DNA of 64,000 nt from Thalassococcus sp. S3. GTDB lineage: Bacteria > Pseudomonadota > Alphaproteobacteria > Rhodobacterales > Rhodobacteraceae. This document shows, in pieces, positions 19,060 to 28,154 of the stretch (its first letter is position 1; each line of letters opens with the position of its first letter). Made by a program: the position numbers and the translations under genes. Location of the stretch: contig NZ_CP022303.1 of the NCBI RefSeq assembly GCF_004216475.1, positions 682,001-746,000 on the forward strand, given 5' to 3'. The notes beneath the pieces are model-generated. The model ran no database searches, was not told where the DNA came from, and saw nothing but the letters and a program-made list of their open reading frames with translations.

Positions 19060-19989
19060 ATGCGGGAAATCGTCATCGGAGGCGCGCAGATGGGCCCCAT
19101 TCAGCGCACCGACACGCGCGCGCAGGTCGTGGACCGGATGCTGGCGCTGCTCGATCAGGCGCGGGGGGCGGGCTGCGATCTGGTGGTCTTTCCCGAGCTT
19201 GCTTTGACCACGTTTTTCCCCCGCTGGTACATGGAGGACCCGGCCGAGGTGGAGGTCTGGTTCGAAGCCGAAATGCCCAATGCCGCCACCCAGCCGCTCT
19301 TTGATCGCGCCCGTGAATATGGCATCGCGATCAGCTTCGGCTATGCCGAACGCACGCCGGACGGGCACCATTTCAACACCTCCATCCTGACCGACAAGGC
19401 CGGTGAGATCGTCGGTAAGTACCGCAAGGTGCATCTGCCGGGCCATTCCGAATACGATTCCGACCGCGCTTTCCAGCATCTGGAAAAGCGCTATTTCGAA
19501 CCCGGCGATCTGGGCTTTCCGGTCTGGCGCAATCTCGATGCCTGGATGGGCATGTGTATCTGCAACGACCGCCGCTGGCCGGAGGTTTACCGCGTGATGG
19601 GCCTGCAAGGCGCCGAATTGATCATGCTGGGCTACAACACGCCGTCGGTGAATAGCCAGGCCTCCGCCGAGGGGCTGGAGAAACGGCTTTATCATTCGGA
19701 TTTGTCGATGACGGCAGGGGCCTACCAGAACGCCTCCTGGGTGGTGGGTGTCGCCAAGGCGGGGGATGAGGACGGCCATCCGCTGATGGCGGGCAGCATC
19801 ATCGTCGATCCTAACGGCTTTGTGGTGGCGCGGGCCGAAACCGAAGGGGACGAGTTGATCGTGCATCCCTGTGACATGGACCTTTGCGCATTCGGCAAAT
19901 CCACCATCTTCGACTTCGCCCGTCACCGCCGGACCGAACATTACGGACGCATCACGGCCCAGACCGGGGTGGAGTATCCCGACACATGA
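19060..19989 (+). CDS. N-carbamoyl-D-amino acid hydrolase
   Basis: A 309-residue nitrilase-superfamily enzyme predicted to hydrolyse N-carbamoyl-D-amino acids to D-amino acid, CO2 and ammonia. It closely resembles the characterised Agrobacterium enzyme from memory: FPELALTTFFPRW, KYRKVHLPGH, FQHLEKRYFEPGDLGFPV and CICNDRRWPEVYRVMGLQGAE. The catalytic triad can be placed at Glu46, Lys123 and Cys168. The last step of the hydantoin route would be done here, after hydantoinase (22356) and racemase (23810). An AAGGAAAGG-like ribosome site precedes the ATG. Its stop overlaps the flavin reductase gene by four bases. Confidence 0.93.
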   Translation: MREIVIGGAQMGPIQRTDTRAQVVDRMLALLDQARGAGCDLVVFPELALTTFFPRWYMEDPAEVEVWFEAEMPNAATQPLFDRAREYGIAISFGYAERTPDGHHFNTSILTDKAGEIVGKYRKVHLPGHSEYDSDRAFQHLEKRYFEPGDLGFPVWRNLDAWMGMCICNDRRWPEVYRVMGLQGAELIMLGYNTPSVNSQASAEGLEKRLYHSDLSMTAGAYQNASWVVGVAKAGDEDGHPLMAGSIIVDPNGFVVARAETEGDELIVHPCDMDLCAFGKSTIFDFARHRRTEHYGRITAQTGVEYPDT

Positions 19990-20603
19990 CGTTGAGTGTC
20001 GATCTGGGCGCACTCGATCCCAAAGACCGCTACAAGCTGTTGACCGCCGTGGTGATCCCGCGCCCCGTCGCCTGGGTGACCACGATCAGCGCGGATGGCA
20101 TCGTCAACGCCGCGCCCTTTTCCTTCTTCAACCTCTTCGGCAAGGACCCGGCCCTGGTCGCGCTGGGCCTTGAACACCATGCCGACGGCACGCCCAAGGA
20201 CACCACGCACAATATCCGCACCAGCGGAGAGTTCGTGATCAACATCGCAACGCCCGATCTGACCGAAGCCATGGTCGGCACCGCCGCCGCCTATCTGCCC
20301 ACGGATGGAGAGCCCGAGGCGCTGGGGCTGCCGACGGCGCCCTCGACCCATGTCGCGCCGCCCCGTCTGGCCGACGTGCCCGTTGCCATCGAATGCCGCC
20401 GCACCGTCGCCTTGACCTTCAGCCCCGAGCGCGAGATCGTCATCGGCGAGGCGGTGGGCCTCGCGGCGCGCGAGGGTTTGGTGGATCCGGCAAACTGGCA
20501 CGTACATTGGAACGGCGACTATCCCGTCGCCCGGCTTTTTGCCGACCGCTACGCACGACTGGAGGAGATCGCGCCGCACTCCATCCCGCCCGCCCCGACA
20601 TGA
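19986..20603 (+). CDS. Flavin reductase-like protein (FMN-binding split barrel)
   Basis: A 205-residue protein of the flavin reductase-like/DIM6-NTAB family. The hallmark N-terminal segment is AVVIPRPVAWVTTISADGIVNAAPFSFFN, followed by KDTTHNIRTSGEFVINI and a C-terminal region ending YARLEEIA. Such proteins bind FMN and either reduce flavin for a monooxygenase or act on small molecules; no partner monooxygenase is visible in the island. The start at 19986 gives an ATGA overlap with the carbamoylase gene. Role in the pathway is unresolved. Confidence 0.85.
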   Translation: MTLSVDLGALDPKDRYKLLTAVVIPRPVAWVTTISADGIVNAAPFSFFNLFGKDPALVALGLEHHADGTPKDTTHNIRTSGEFVINIATPDLTEAMVGTAAAYLPTDGEPEALGLPTAPSTHVAPPRLADVPVAIECRRTVALTFSPEREIVIGEAVGLAAREGLVDPANWHVHWNGDYPVARLFADRYARLEEIAPHSIPPAPT

Positions 20604-20616
20604 CCGGAGAGAAGAC

Positions 20617-21552
20617 TTGACCAACCTCATCACCCGAAATTCCAGCGGCGTCTTCATCATCGCCGCGACGCCTTTTGAAAACAGCGGCGCGCTGGATCTC
20701 GACAGCACCGACCGCATGGTCGACTTCTACCTCGACTGCGGCGTGAGCGGGATGACCATCCTCGGCATCATGGGCGAGGCGCCCAAGATGGCCGGGGACG
20801 AAGCCGTGACCTTCGCCCGCCGCGTGCTCGACCGCGTTGCAGGCCGCGTGCCGGTGATCGTCGGCGTCTCTGCCGCCGGGCTCGACAACATGGCCCGCCT
20901 CGCTCACACCTCGATGGAAATGGGCGCGGCAGGCGTCATGGTCGCCCCGCAACCGGGTCTTCTGACCGAGGTTAAGCTGCGCGGCTACATCGCCCAGGTC
21001 TGCACGACATTGGGGCCGGACGTGCCGATCTGCTTTCAGGACTATCCGCAAACGACGGGCGTGCAGGTGTCGGTCGAAAGCATCATTGGAATGACGGTCG
21101 AGCATCCACAGATCGTGATGCTGAAACACGAAGACTGGCCGGGCCTCACCAAACTGTCCCGCGTGCGCGCCGAGACGGGCACCGGAGACGTCCCGCGCCT
21201 CTCGATCCTCACCGGGAACTCCGCCCTCTTCCTGCCGCAGGAAATGCAGCGCGGCGCCGACGGGGCCATGACCGGCTTTGCCTATCCGGAGATGCTGGTG
21301 CAGGTCGTCGCACGCCATCAAGCGGGCGATGTGGACGGGGCCGAGGATCTCTTCGACGCCTACCTGCCGCTCGTGCGCTACGAACAGCAGCTTGGTCTGG
21401 GCCTTGCCATCCGCAAGGAGGTGCTGCGCCGCCGGGGCGTGATCGCCAGCGCCAAGGTCCGCGCGCCGGGGCCGTCGCTGACGGCAACAGATGCCGAGGA
21501 GTTGACCCGCCTCACCACCCGCCTCGAAAAACGTCTCAAGGAGCTTGGCTGA
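20617..21552 (+). CDS. Dihydrodipicolinate synthase/N-acetylneuraminate lyase family protein
   Basis: A 311-residue Schiff-base (beta/alpha)8 barrel. Family features are IAATPFENSGALDLDS, the 2-oxoacid carboxylate loop GIMGEAPKM, the catalytic Tyr in FQDYPQTTG (Tyr143) and the Schiff-base Lys in VMLKHEDWPG (Lys170). It therefore should catalyse aldol cleavage, condensation or hydration of a 2-oxoacid. The context suggests catabolism rather than lysine synthesis. The start is a TTG at 20617 with GGAGAGAAG just upstream; no nearer ATG is in frame with the conserved N-terminus. It is coupled to the SDR gene (TGATG). Confidence 0.85.
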   Translation: MTNLITRNSSGVFIIAATPFENSGALDLDSTDRMVDFYLDCGVSGMTILGIMGEAPKMAGDEAVTFARRVLDRVAGRVPVIVGVSAAGLDNMARLAHTSMEMGAAGVMVAPQPGLLTEVKLRGYIAQVCTTLGPDVPICFQDYPQTTGVQVSVESIIGMTVEHPQIVMLKHEDWPGLTKLSRVRAETGTGDVPRLSILTGNSALFLPQEMQRGADGAMTGFAYPEMLVQVVARHQAGDVDGAEDLFDAYLPLVRYEQQLGLGLAIRKEVLRRRGVIASAKVRAPGPSLTATDAEELTRLTTRLEKRLKELG

Positions 21553-22340
21553 TGGATCTCGGATTACAAGGCAAAGGCGCGCTCGTCATGTCCTCCTCCC
21601 GCGGCTTGGGCTTGGGCATCGCCGAGGCGCTGGCGACCGAAGGCTGCAACGTGCTCCTGACCGGCCGGTCAGAGGACAAGCTCGCTGCCGCCGTGGACGC
21701 CATCAACGCGAAAGGCGCAGGGCAGGCGACCTATACCGTCACCGATCTGGCCGATCCCGGATGCGTCGACCAACTGGTGAACGCCGCGGGCGAGGCGCTG
21801 GGCCAGGTCGACATCCTGATCAACAATACCGGCGGCCCGCCTCCCGGTCAGATGGTCGATGCCGACAGTGCCGTGCTTGCCGGTCACTTCGACCAGATGG
21901 TGATGCGGGTCGTCGACATCACCGCCCGCCTGCTGCCCCCCATGCGGGAGCGCGGCTGGGGGCGGATCATCACCATCGGTTCCTCCGGCGTCATCCAGCC
22001 CATCCCCAATCTGGGCCTCTCGAACGCCCTGCGTAGCACGCTCGTGGGCTGGTCCAAATCCCTCTCCAGCGACGTGGCCGCCGACGGGGTCACCGTCAAC
22101 ATGCTGCTTCCGGGCCGCATCCATACCGAACGGGTGGACGAGCTCGACAGTGCCGTCTCCAACCGCACCGGCAAATCGCTGGAGGAGACGCGCGCCGCCT
22201 CCCGCGCCACGATCCCGGCGGGCCGCTACGGCACGGTCGAGGAATTCGCCAGCGTCGCCGCGTTTCTGGCCAGCGTGCCCGCCAGCTACGTCACCGGCAG
22301 CCTCATCCGCTGCGATGGCGGTGCCATCCGTTCGGTCTGA
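21552..22340 (+). CDS. SDR family protein with degenerate active site
   Basis: A 262-residue Rossmann protein of the short-chain dehydrogenase/reductase superfamily. The NAD(P) loop is altered to SSSRGLGLGIA (residues 14-24); NNTGGPP (about 91-97) replaces the NNAG motif. The Ser of the tetrad is present (GSSGVIQP, about 143-150), but the YxxxK motif is missing: the aligned segment reads LGLSNALRS (154-162). The usual GLxxxGxP-like end is LLPGRI. It may bind nucleotide without classical catalysis, or use other residues. A homologous subgroup with this sequence pattern exists among FabG-like annotations, so it is not a sequencing error. Confidence 0.85.
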   Translation: MDLGLQGKGALVMSSSRGLGLGIAEALATEGCNVLLTGRSEDKLAAAVDAINAKGAGQATYTVTDLADPGCVDQLVNAAGEALGQVDILINNTGGPPPGQMVDADSAVLAGHFDQMVMRVVDITARLLPPMRERGWGRIITIGSSGVIQPIPNLGLSNALRSTLVGWSKSLSSDVAADGVTVNMLLPGRIHTERVDELDSAVSNRTGKSLEETRAASRATIPAGRYGTVEEFASVAAFLASVPASYVTGSLIRCDGGAIRSV

Positions 22341-22355
22341 CAGGGGAGAGACGAC

Positions 22356-23813
22356 ATGACATACGATCTGGTCATCAAGGGCGGAGAGATCGCCACCGCC
22401 ACCGACCGCTTCCACGCCGATATCGGCATCACCGGCGGCAAGATCACCGCCTTGGGCACCGGGCTCGAGGCCGACGATGTGATCGACGCCACCGGCAAGC
22501 TGGTCCTGCCCGGCGGGATCGAGGCGCATTGCCATATCGCCCAGGAATCCGCGACCGGCGGCATGACGTCCGATGACTACCGCACCGGCTCGATCAGCGC
22601 GGCCTATGGCGGCAATTCGTCCTTCGTCCCCTTCGCCGCCCAGCATCGCGGCATGGGCGTGATCGAAACGCTCGACCTTTATGACAGCCGGGCGCAGGGC
22701 TCTTCGGTCATCGACTACAGCTACCATCTGATCATCGCCGACCCGACCGAAACCGCACTCAACGACGAACTGCCTACCGCGTTCGAGCGGGGTGTCACCT
22801 CGTTCAAGGTCTTTATGACCTATGACCTGATGCGCATCGACGACCGGCAATTCCTCGACATTCTGACCGTGGCCAAGACGCATGGCGCCCTGACCATGGT
22901 CCATGCCGAAAACTCCGGCATGATCAGCTGGATTTCCGACCGTCTGGTCTCCGCCGGCCACACCGCGCCGCGCTATCACGCGCCCAGCCACCCGGCGTTG
23001 GCCGAGATCGAGGCGATCAACCGCGCCATCTCTCTCGCCGCTCTGGTCGATGCGCCGCTTTTCATCGTGCATGTCTCCACGCCCGAAGGTGCCGAGCTGA
23101 TCGCGAAGGCGCGCCTCTCCGGCGCCAAGGTCTTTGGGGAGACCTGCTCTCAGTACCTGTTCCTCACTCGTGACGATCTCGACCGTCCGGGCATGGAGGG
23201 CGCGAAATACATGTGCTCTCCGCCCCTGCGCGACGTGCCCACGCAAGAGGCGCTCTGGCGGCACCTTCAGGCAGGCACCTTCAGCGTCTTCTCCTCCGAC
23301 CACGCGCCCTATCGGTTCGACGAGACCGGCAAGTTGGCGAACGGCCCCAACGCCTCGTTCAAGCAGATCGCCAACGGCATGCCAGGCATCGGCATCCGCC
23401 TGCCGCTTCTCTTCAGCGAAGGAGTAGGCAAGGGGCGCATCACTCTGCAGCAATTCGTGGCGCTCTCGGCGACCAATGCGGCCCAGCTTTACGGGATGGA
23501 CGCCAAGGGCAGCATCGCCATCGGCATGGATGCCGACATCGCCATCTGGGACCCGGAGGAGACGCGCACCGTCACTGTCGAAAGCCAGCACGACGCGATG
23601 AACTACACGCCCTATGACGGCTGGTCCCTCACTGGCTGGCCCGTCACCGTGCTGACCCGCGGGGCGCGGGTGGTCGATCAAGGCACCTTGGTTGCCAAGC
23701 CCGGCTCCGGTCAATTCGTGCCGCGCCGCCCCGTCGATATGACCGGCCATCCCGGCCACGTTGTGCCTGAACTCGACCCCGCCACCAATTTCGGGGCCAA
23801 GATCGCGCCATGA
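22356..23813 (+). CDS. Dihydropyrimidinase / D-hydantoinase
   Basis: A 485-residue binuclear zinc amidohydrolase that opens dihydropyrimidine or 5-substituted hydantoin rings to N-carbamoyl amino acids. All expected metal ligands can be placed: His58 and His60 (EAHCH), carboxylated Lys151 (TSFKVFMTYD), His183 (MVHAENSG), His239 (FIVHVST) and Asp315 (SSDHAPY). The C-terminus is of normal length. A GGGGAGAG ribosome site precedes the ATG. With the racemase (23810) and carbamoylase (19060) it gives the classic three-enzyme hydantoin route to D-amino acids. Hydantoin versus dihydropyrimidine preference cannot be read from sequence; the neighbours favour hydantoins. Confidence 0.93.
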   Translation: MTYDLVIKGGEIATATDRFHADIGITGGKITALGTGLEADDVIDATGKLVLPGGIEAHCHIAQESATGGMTSDDYRTGSISAAYGGNSSFVPFAAQHRGMGVIETLDLYDSRAQGSSVIDYSYHLIIADPTETALNDELPTAFERGVTSFKVFMTYDLMRIDDRQFLDILTVAKTHGALTMVHAENSGMISWISDRLVSAGHTAPRYHAPSHPALAEIEAINRAISLAALVDAPLFIVHVSTPEGAELIAKARLSGAKVFGETCSQYLFLTRDDLDRPGMEGAKYMCSPPLRDVPTQEALWRHLQAGTFSVFSSDHAPYRFDETGKLANGPNASFKQIANGMPGIGIRLPLLFSEGVGKGRITLQQFVALSATNAAQLYGMDAKGSIAIGMDADIAIWDPEETRTVTVESQHDAMNYTPYDGWSLTGWPVTVLTRGARVVDQGTLVAKPGSGQFVPRRPVDMTGHPGHVVPELDPATNFGAKIAP

Positions 23814-24466
23814 CCGGGCCCATCGTCGTCATCAATCCGAACTCCAACCAGGCCGTCACCGATGGTCTTGCCAAAGCGCTGACGCCTTTCGCCCGGGACG
23901 GTGGGCCGCAGATCGACTGCGTCACTCTGACCGACGGTCCTTTCGGGATCGAAAGCCAGGTGCATTCCGATCAGGTCGTCCTGCCGATGGTCGATCTGAT
24001 CGCGCAGCGGGCCGACGCGTCGGCCTTCGTGATCGCGTGCTATTCCGATCCCGGCATCGACGCCTGTCGATCCGTCTCTCCTGTTCCGGTCTTCGGCATT
24101 CAGGAAAGCGGCATGCTGACCGCCCTGTCGCGCGGCGACCTCGTCGGCGTCGTCGCCATCGCCGATGCCTCCATCCTCCGCCACCGCCGCTACATGCGCC
24201 GCATGGGCGTGCTCGATCGCCTCGCCGGGGAGCGCCCGCTGAATATGAGCGTCGATGAAAGCGCGCGGGGGGAGGGGACCTTCGCGCGCCTCACCGAGGT
24301 AGGACAGGCTTTGCAACAGGACGGCGCTGATGTTCTGGTGCTGGGCTGCGCCGGCATGGCCGTCCACCGCGCCCCGCTCCAGGCTGTGCTTGGCTGCCCG
24401 GTCATCGACCCGACCCAGGCGGCTGTGGCCATGGCGCTGGGCACCGTTCTGGCCTCCCAGCTTTAG
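23810..24466 (+). CDS. Asp/Glu/hydantoin racemase family protein
   Basis: A 218-residue cofactor-independent racemase-family protein. The start MTGPIVVINPNSN is typical of hydantoin racemases. The two catalytic cysteines are Cys77 (FVIACYSDPG) and Cys180 (VLGCAGMA). The reaction expected is interconversion of D- and L-5-substituted hydantoins, so that a D-specific hydantoinase can consume the whole pool. The gene overlaps the hydantoinase stop by ATGA, which supports joint function. An Asp or Glu racemase or a maleate isomerase-like role is less likely in this context. Confidence 0.88.
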   Translation: MTGPIVVINPNSNQAVTDGLAKALTPFARDGGPQIDCVTLTDGPFGIESQVHSDQVVLPMVDLIAQRADASAFVIACYSDPGIDACRSVSPVPVFGIQESGMLTALSRGDLVGVVAIADASILRHRRYMRRMGVLDRLAGERPLNMSVDESARGEGTFARLTEVGQALQQDGADVLVLGCAGMAVHRAPLQAVLGCPVIDPTQAAVAMALGTVLASQL

Positions 24467-24484
24467 GCCGCCTATACTTACCAC

Positions 24485-25390
24485 ATGAAGATCAAGCGCC
24501 GAAACGACCTCTCTCTGCGACTGCTGGAGATTTTCGGCACTCTGATGGTGCATCAGACCACCGTCGCCACAGCGGCGGAACTTGGCATCTCGCAACCGTC
24601 CGTCTCAACCGCGATCAAGCAGCTTGAGGATCAGCTTCAATTCGCCCTCTTCGAGCGGCACAAGAAACGCATGCTGCCCACCAGCGAGGCGCGTAGCCTC
24701 TTTGAGGAGGTCGAGCCGCTTTTCGAACAACTCCGCTCCGTCGAAAGCCGGGTGCGGGATCTGCGGGGCGGCTCGCTGGGCAAGTTGCGGATCATGGCCA
24801 CGCCGCCTTTGGGGCATTCCGTTGTCCCCGTGGCGCTTCATGCCTTTCTCGCCTCCCGCCCGCGCGTGACGGTGCAATACGATGTGCGGCGGATGGAGAA
24901 CGTAATCGACGCCGTGGCCATCGGTGCAGTCGATCTGGGTCTGGTCCTTGGCCTCGACACCCATCCCGGCGTGGTGGTGCGTACCCTTCGGACTGACCGT
25001 ATGGTTGCCCTGATCAAGCCCGGCCACCCCTTGGCCGATCTTTCGGTCATCGCACCCTCCGACGCCGCGGCGCATGGTTTTATCGGGCTCGACCGCGCCT
25101 CTCGCCTCGGATTGTTGCTGCAAACCGCCTTTGAAAGCGCCAAGGTCCCCTATACGCCTCAGGTGGAGGTGCGCTATTGCCACACCGCCGCCGTGCTCGC
25201 CCAATCCGGCAATGGCGTTGCGGTGGTCGATCCCTATACCGCGTCCTTCCTGCCGAATATGGGCCTTGTGAAAAAGGCCTTCGATCCGATGATCCCTGTG
25301 GGTGCCTGTCTTCTCACGCGCCCCGGGCGCCCGATTTCCCGGCTCGCATCCGCCTTCTGCGATGATATCGAGACGGCCTTGCTGAACTAA
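24485..25390 (+). CDS. LysR family transcriptional regulator
   Basis: A 301-residue LysR regulator. The N-terminal helix-turn-helix is RLLEIFGTLMVHQTTVATAAELGISQPSVSTAIKQLE, and the following substrate-binding fold runs from about residue 95, with typical DLGLVLG and TDRMVALIKPGHPLAD pieces. It is 18 bases downstream of the racemase on the same strand, so it probably ends the operon and may regulate it. The inducer is likely an island metabolite (inference). The gene converges on the next universal stress gene with a stem-loop between. Confidence 0.93.
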   Translation: MKIKRRNDLSLRLLEIFGTLMVHQTTVATAAELGISQPSVSTAIKQLEDQLQFALFERHKKRMLPTSEARSLFEEVEPLFEQLRSVESRVRDLRGGSLGKLRIMATPPLGHSVVPVALHAFLASRPRVTVQYDVRRMENVIDAVAIGAVDLGLVLGLDTHPGVVVRTLRTDRMVALIKPGHPLADLSVIAPSDAAAHGFIGLDRASRLGLLLQTAFESAKVPYTPQVEVRYCHTAAVLAQSGNGVAVVDPYTASFLPNMGLVKKAFDPMIPVGACLLTRPGRPISRLASAFCDDIETALLN

Positions 25391-25443
25391 CGACACTGCC
25401 CGCTCGCTCTTTGGGCGGCTCTTTCCGTGACATATCTGCCGTC

Positions 25444-25480
25444 ATGGGGGACGACGCGTCTTACACGGATCGTCCCCCAT
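25444..25480. terminator. Bidirectional terminator-like hairpin
   Basis: An 11-base-pair perfect stem, ATGGGGGACGA against TCGTCCCCCAT, with a 15-base loop, lies between the convergent LysR and universal stress genes. No long U-tract is present on either side, so termination strength is uncertain, but position and symmetry fit a shared terminator. Confidence 0.6.
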
Positions 25481-25483
25481 CCC

Positions 25484-26323
25484 TCAGCGTGACATCAAAA
25501 CGGGAACAGTCGCGCATTCCAGCATGTCTCGGGTCGCGCCGCCCAAAAGCGCCTCCCGGAACCTCGAATGCCCGTAGGCGCCCATCACGATCATGTCGGC
25601 ATTGGTGTCCCCGGCATGGCGGTTCAGCACGTCCGCGATGCGGGGCATCGTCCGGCTGAGCACGTCGATCTCGCAATGGATGCCGTGCCGTGCCAGCATT
25701 TGCGACAGCATGCCTCCGGGGTCGGAGCGCTCCGGCCCGTGCTGGGGCGGGTCGATGACCACCACGCGGACCTGCTTTGCGCGTTGCATGATCGGCAGGG
25801 CGGCGCGGATCGCCGCCAGCGATTCGGCGCTCTCGTTCCAGGCGACGATGACGGTATCCGGCGCGCTGAGCGGGGTGCTGTCATCCGGCACCACCAGGAT
25901 GGGCGCGGGGGCGTTGAACAGTGCCGCTTCGACAACGGCCTCGACCTCGATGCCCCGATTGTCTCCGTAAGGCTGGGGCAGCAGGACGAGATCCGAAAAC
26001 CTGGCATGCAAGGCCACGTGTCGGCCCAGATCCAGCAATTGCGCGACATCTTCCTCCACCGACCAGCGGATATTCTGTGCGCCCAGCCGTGCCTCAGCCA
26101 GTTTGCGCAGCGTTTCGGCCTCCGCCGCCGCGCGGACAATCGAATCCTGCAGGATCGATGTGCTGGCTCCGACCGTGTAATATCCCGTCTGCGTTCGGTC
26201 CACGCCCAGGCACAGGGCCATTGCATGAGCATCCCAGGCCTGTGCCAATGCGCCGATATGCTCAAGCGGCCCATCGGCCAGACTTTCGTCGGTCAACACC
26301 GTCAACAGGGATTTGTAAGCCAT
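25484..26323 (-). CDS. Universal stress protein (double-length)
   Basis: A 279-residue UspA-family protein, about twice the length of a single domain. The first half (MAYKSLLTVLTDESLAD) is a divergent Usp domain; the second half has the complete ATP-binding pattern GAYGHSRFREALLGGATRDMLE. The start at 26323 is followed by MAYKSLL and preceded by GAGGGCAAG; an upstream ATG at 26398 adds 25 unlike residues. It is divergent from ccoN and shares the intergenic FNR-type box, so it may be induced under low oxygen, as many Usp genes are. This regulation is inference. Confidence 0.88.
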   Translation of the reverse strand: MAYKSLLTVLTDESLADGPLEHIGALAQAWDAHAMALCLGVDRTQTGYYTVGASTSILQDSIVRAAAEAETLRKLAEARLGAQNIRWSVEEDVAQLLDLGRHVALHARFSDLVLLPQPYGDNRGIEVEAVVEAALFNAPAPILVVPDDSTPLSAPDTVIVAWNESAESLAAIRAALPIMQRAKQVRVVVIDPPQHGPERSDPGGMLSQMLARHGIHCEIDVLSRTMPRIADVLNRHAGDTNADMIVMGAYGHSRFREALLGGATRDMLECATVPVLMSR

Positions 26324-26416
26324 CTTGCCCTCCAGCTTCCGTGGTCTCTGATGGCCAATCTGCGCGTTATGCCGCAGGCCTTCCTTGATACCCGTCAAGC
26401 CTTTGGTGCGAAAATC

Positions 26417-26430
26417 TTGATGCAGATCAA
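26417..26430. promoter_or_regulatory. FNR/FnrL box between usp and ccoN
   Basis: TTGATGCAGATCAA is a perfect palindromic FNR-type site (TTGAT-N4-ATCAA). It is centred about 103 bases upstream of ccoN and about 100 bases upstream of the divergent stress gene. Alphaproteobacterial FnrL or FixK activates cco operons through such boxes, so oxygen control of ccoNOQP, and perhaps usp, is predicted. Confidence 0.88.
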
Positions 26431-26525
26431 GGCAAGTGCGCCTGTGCCTGGTGCATCACCCTTCCAGTCAACAGCCGTCGGGTGCAGTGTGTGTGCTGTG
26501 TCCCGACCCCGGGAAGGGACGCACA

Positions 26526-28142
26526 ATGGTAAACTATTTCAAGCTGATCGCGTTCGGCCTGATCACGCTCTTCGCGATGATCGCCGCCAGCTACGCGCGC
26601 GATCTGGCCTATCAGGTTCATATGATCATCTTCATGATCGTCGCTGGCGGATTGTTTCTTTGGACGCTGCGCAACACCGATGAACCGCTGCCCGCCGCGG
26701 TCGATCTGTCACGTGAATACAATGACGGTGTCGTTCGCTACGGCGTGATCGCCACGGCCTTCTGGGGCGTTGTGGGCTTTCTCGTGGGCGTCGTCATCGC
26801 CTTCCAGCTCGCGTTCCCGGGCCTCAACTTCGAATGGGCCGATGGCTATCTGAACTTCGGTCGCCTGCGGCCTCTCCACACCTCTGCCGTGATCTTCGCC
26901 TTTGGCGGCAACGCCCTTCTGGCCACGTCCTTTTATGTGGTCCAGCGGACATCCGCGGCGCGGCTCTGGGGGGGTGACCTCGCCTGGTTCGTCTTCTGGG
27001 GCTACCAGCTCTTCATCGTTCTGGCCGCGACCGGCTATGTTCTGGGCTCCACCCAGTCCAAGGAATATGCCGAGCCGGAATGGTACGTCGACCTCTGGCT
27101 GACCATCGTCTGGGTTGCCTATCTCGCGATCTTCCTCGGCACGCTGATCAAGCGGAAAGAGCCGCATATCTACGTGGCCAACTGGTTCTACCTGTCCTTC
27201 ATCGTGACCGTCGCGATGCTGCATATCGTGAACAACCTGTCGATCCCCGTCTCCATCTGGGGCTCCCGCTCGATCCAGGTCTTCTCCGGTGTTCAGGACG
27301 CGATGGTGCAATGGTGGTATGGCCACAACGCCGTCGGCTTCTTCCTGACCGCGGGCTTTCTGGGCATGATGTACTACTTCATCCCCAAGCAGGCCGAACG
27401 CCCCGTTTATTCCTACAAGCTGTCGATCATCCACTTCTGGGCCCTGATCTTCATCTATATCTGGGCCGGTCCTCACCACCTTCACTACACCGCTCTGCCT
27501 GACTGGGCCTCGACCCTTGGCATGGTGTTCTCGATCGTGCTCTGGATGCCGTCCTGGGGTGGTATGATCAACGGCCTGATGACGCTGTCGGGCGCCTGGG
27601 ACAAGCTCAGGACCGACCCCGTGATCCGGATGATGGTGATCTCCGTCGGCTTTTACGGCATGTCCACCTTCGAAGGACCGATGATGTCGATCCGGGCCGT
27701 CAACTCCCTGTCGCACTACACCGACTGGACCATCGGGCACGTGCATTCCGGCGCTCTGGGCTGGAACGGCATGATCACCTTCGGGGCGCTCTACTACCTC
27801 GTCCCTGTGCTCTGGAAACGCGCGCGGCTCTACTCGCTCTCGCTGGTGTCCTGGCACTTCTGGCTCGCCACCATCGGCATCGTGCTCTACGCCGCGTCGA
27901 TGTGGGTGACCGGCATCATGGAAGGGCTGATGTGGCGTGAAGTCGATGCGAACGGCTTCCTCGTGAACTCCTTCGCCGACACCGTCGCCGCCAAGTTCCC
28001 CATGTACGTGGTGCGCGGTCTGGGCGGGGTCATGTACCTCACCGGTGCCATCATCATGTGCTACAACCTCTGGATGACTGTGAAGCGCAGCCCGGCCAAA
28101 GAGCCCGCGCCTGCCTCTTCCGCAGCCATCGCGGCCGAATAA
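26526..28142 (+). CDS. ccoN: Cytochrome cbb3 oxidase subunit I
   Basis: The 538-residue catalytic subunit of the high-affinity cbb3-type terminal oxidase; it carries haem b and the haem b3-CuB site in the inner membrane. It has about 12 to 14 helices. His ligand regions are recognisable: [43 protein letters not shown], and [20 protein letters not shown] near the haem ligands. The ATG at 26526 ([11 protein letters not shown]) follows a GGGAAGGGA ribosome site. It is the first gene of ccoNOQP, downstream of the FNR-type box. Confidence 0.98.
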   Translation: MVNYFKLIAFGLITLFAMIAASYARDLAYQVHMIIFMIVAGGLFLWTLRNTDEPLPAAVDLSREYNDGVVRYGVIATAFWGVVGFLVGVVIAFQLAFPGLNFEWADGYLNFGRLRPLHTSAVIFAFGGNALLATSFYVVQRTSAARLWGGDLAWFVFWGYQLFIVLAATGYVLGSTQSKEYAEPEWYVDLWLTIVWVAYLAIFLGTLIKRKEPHIYVANWFYLSFIVTVAMLHIVNNLSIPVSIWGSRSIQVFSGVQDAMVQWWYGHNAVGFFLTAGFLGMMYYFIPKQAERPVYSYKLSIIHFWALIFIYIWAGPHHLHYTALPDWASTLGMVFSIVLWMPSWGGMINGLMTLSGAWDKLRTDPVIRMMVISVGFYGMSTFEGPMMSIRAVNSLSHYTDWTIGHVHSGALGWNGMITFGALYYLVPVLWKRARLYSLSLVSWHFWLATIGIVLYAASMWVTGIMEGLMWREVDANGFLVNSFADTVAAKFPMYVVRGLGGVMYLTGAIIMCYNLWMTVKRSPAKEPAPASSAAIAAE

Positions 28143-28154
28143 GGAGGCCCGGCA

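Noticed and set aside
18184..20013. Minus-strand frame over the permease and carbamoylase genes.
   Set aside because: Shadow frame; both + strand genes carry full family motifs.
21669..23759. Long minus-strand frame across SDR and hydantoinase genes.
   Set aside because: Antisense shadow of two well-identified genes, no family motif, no ribosome site.
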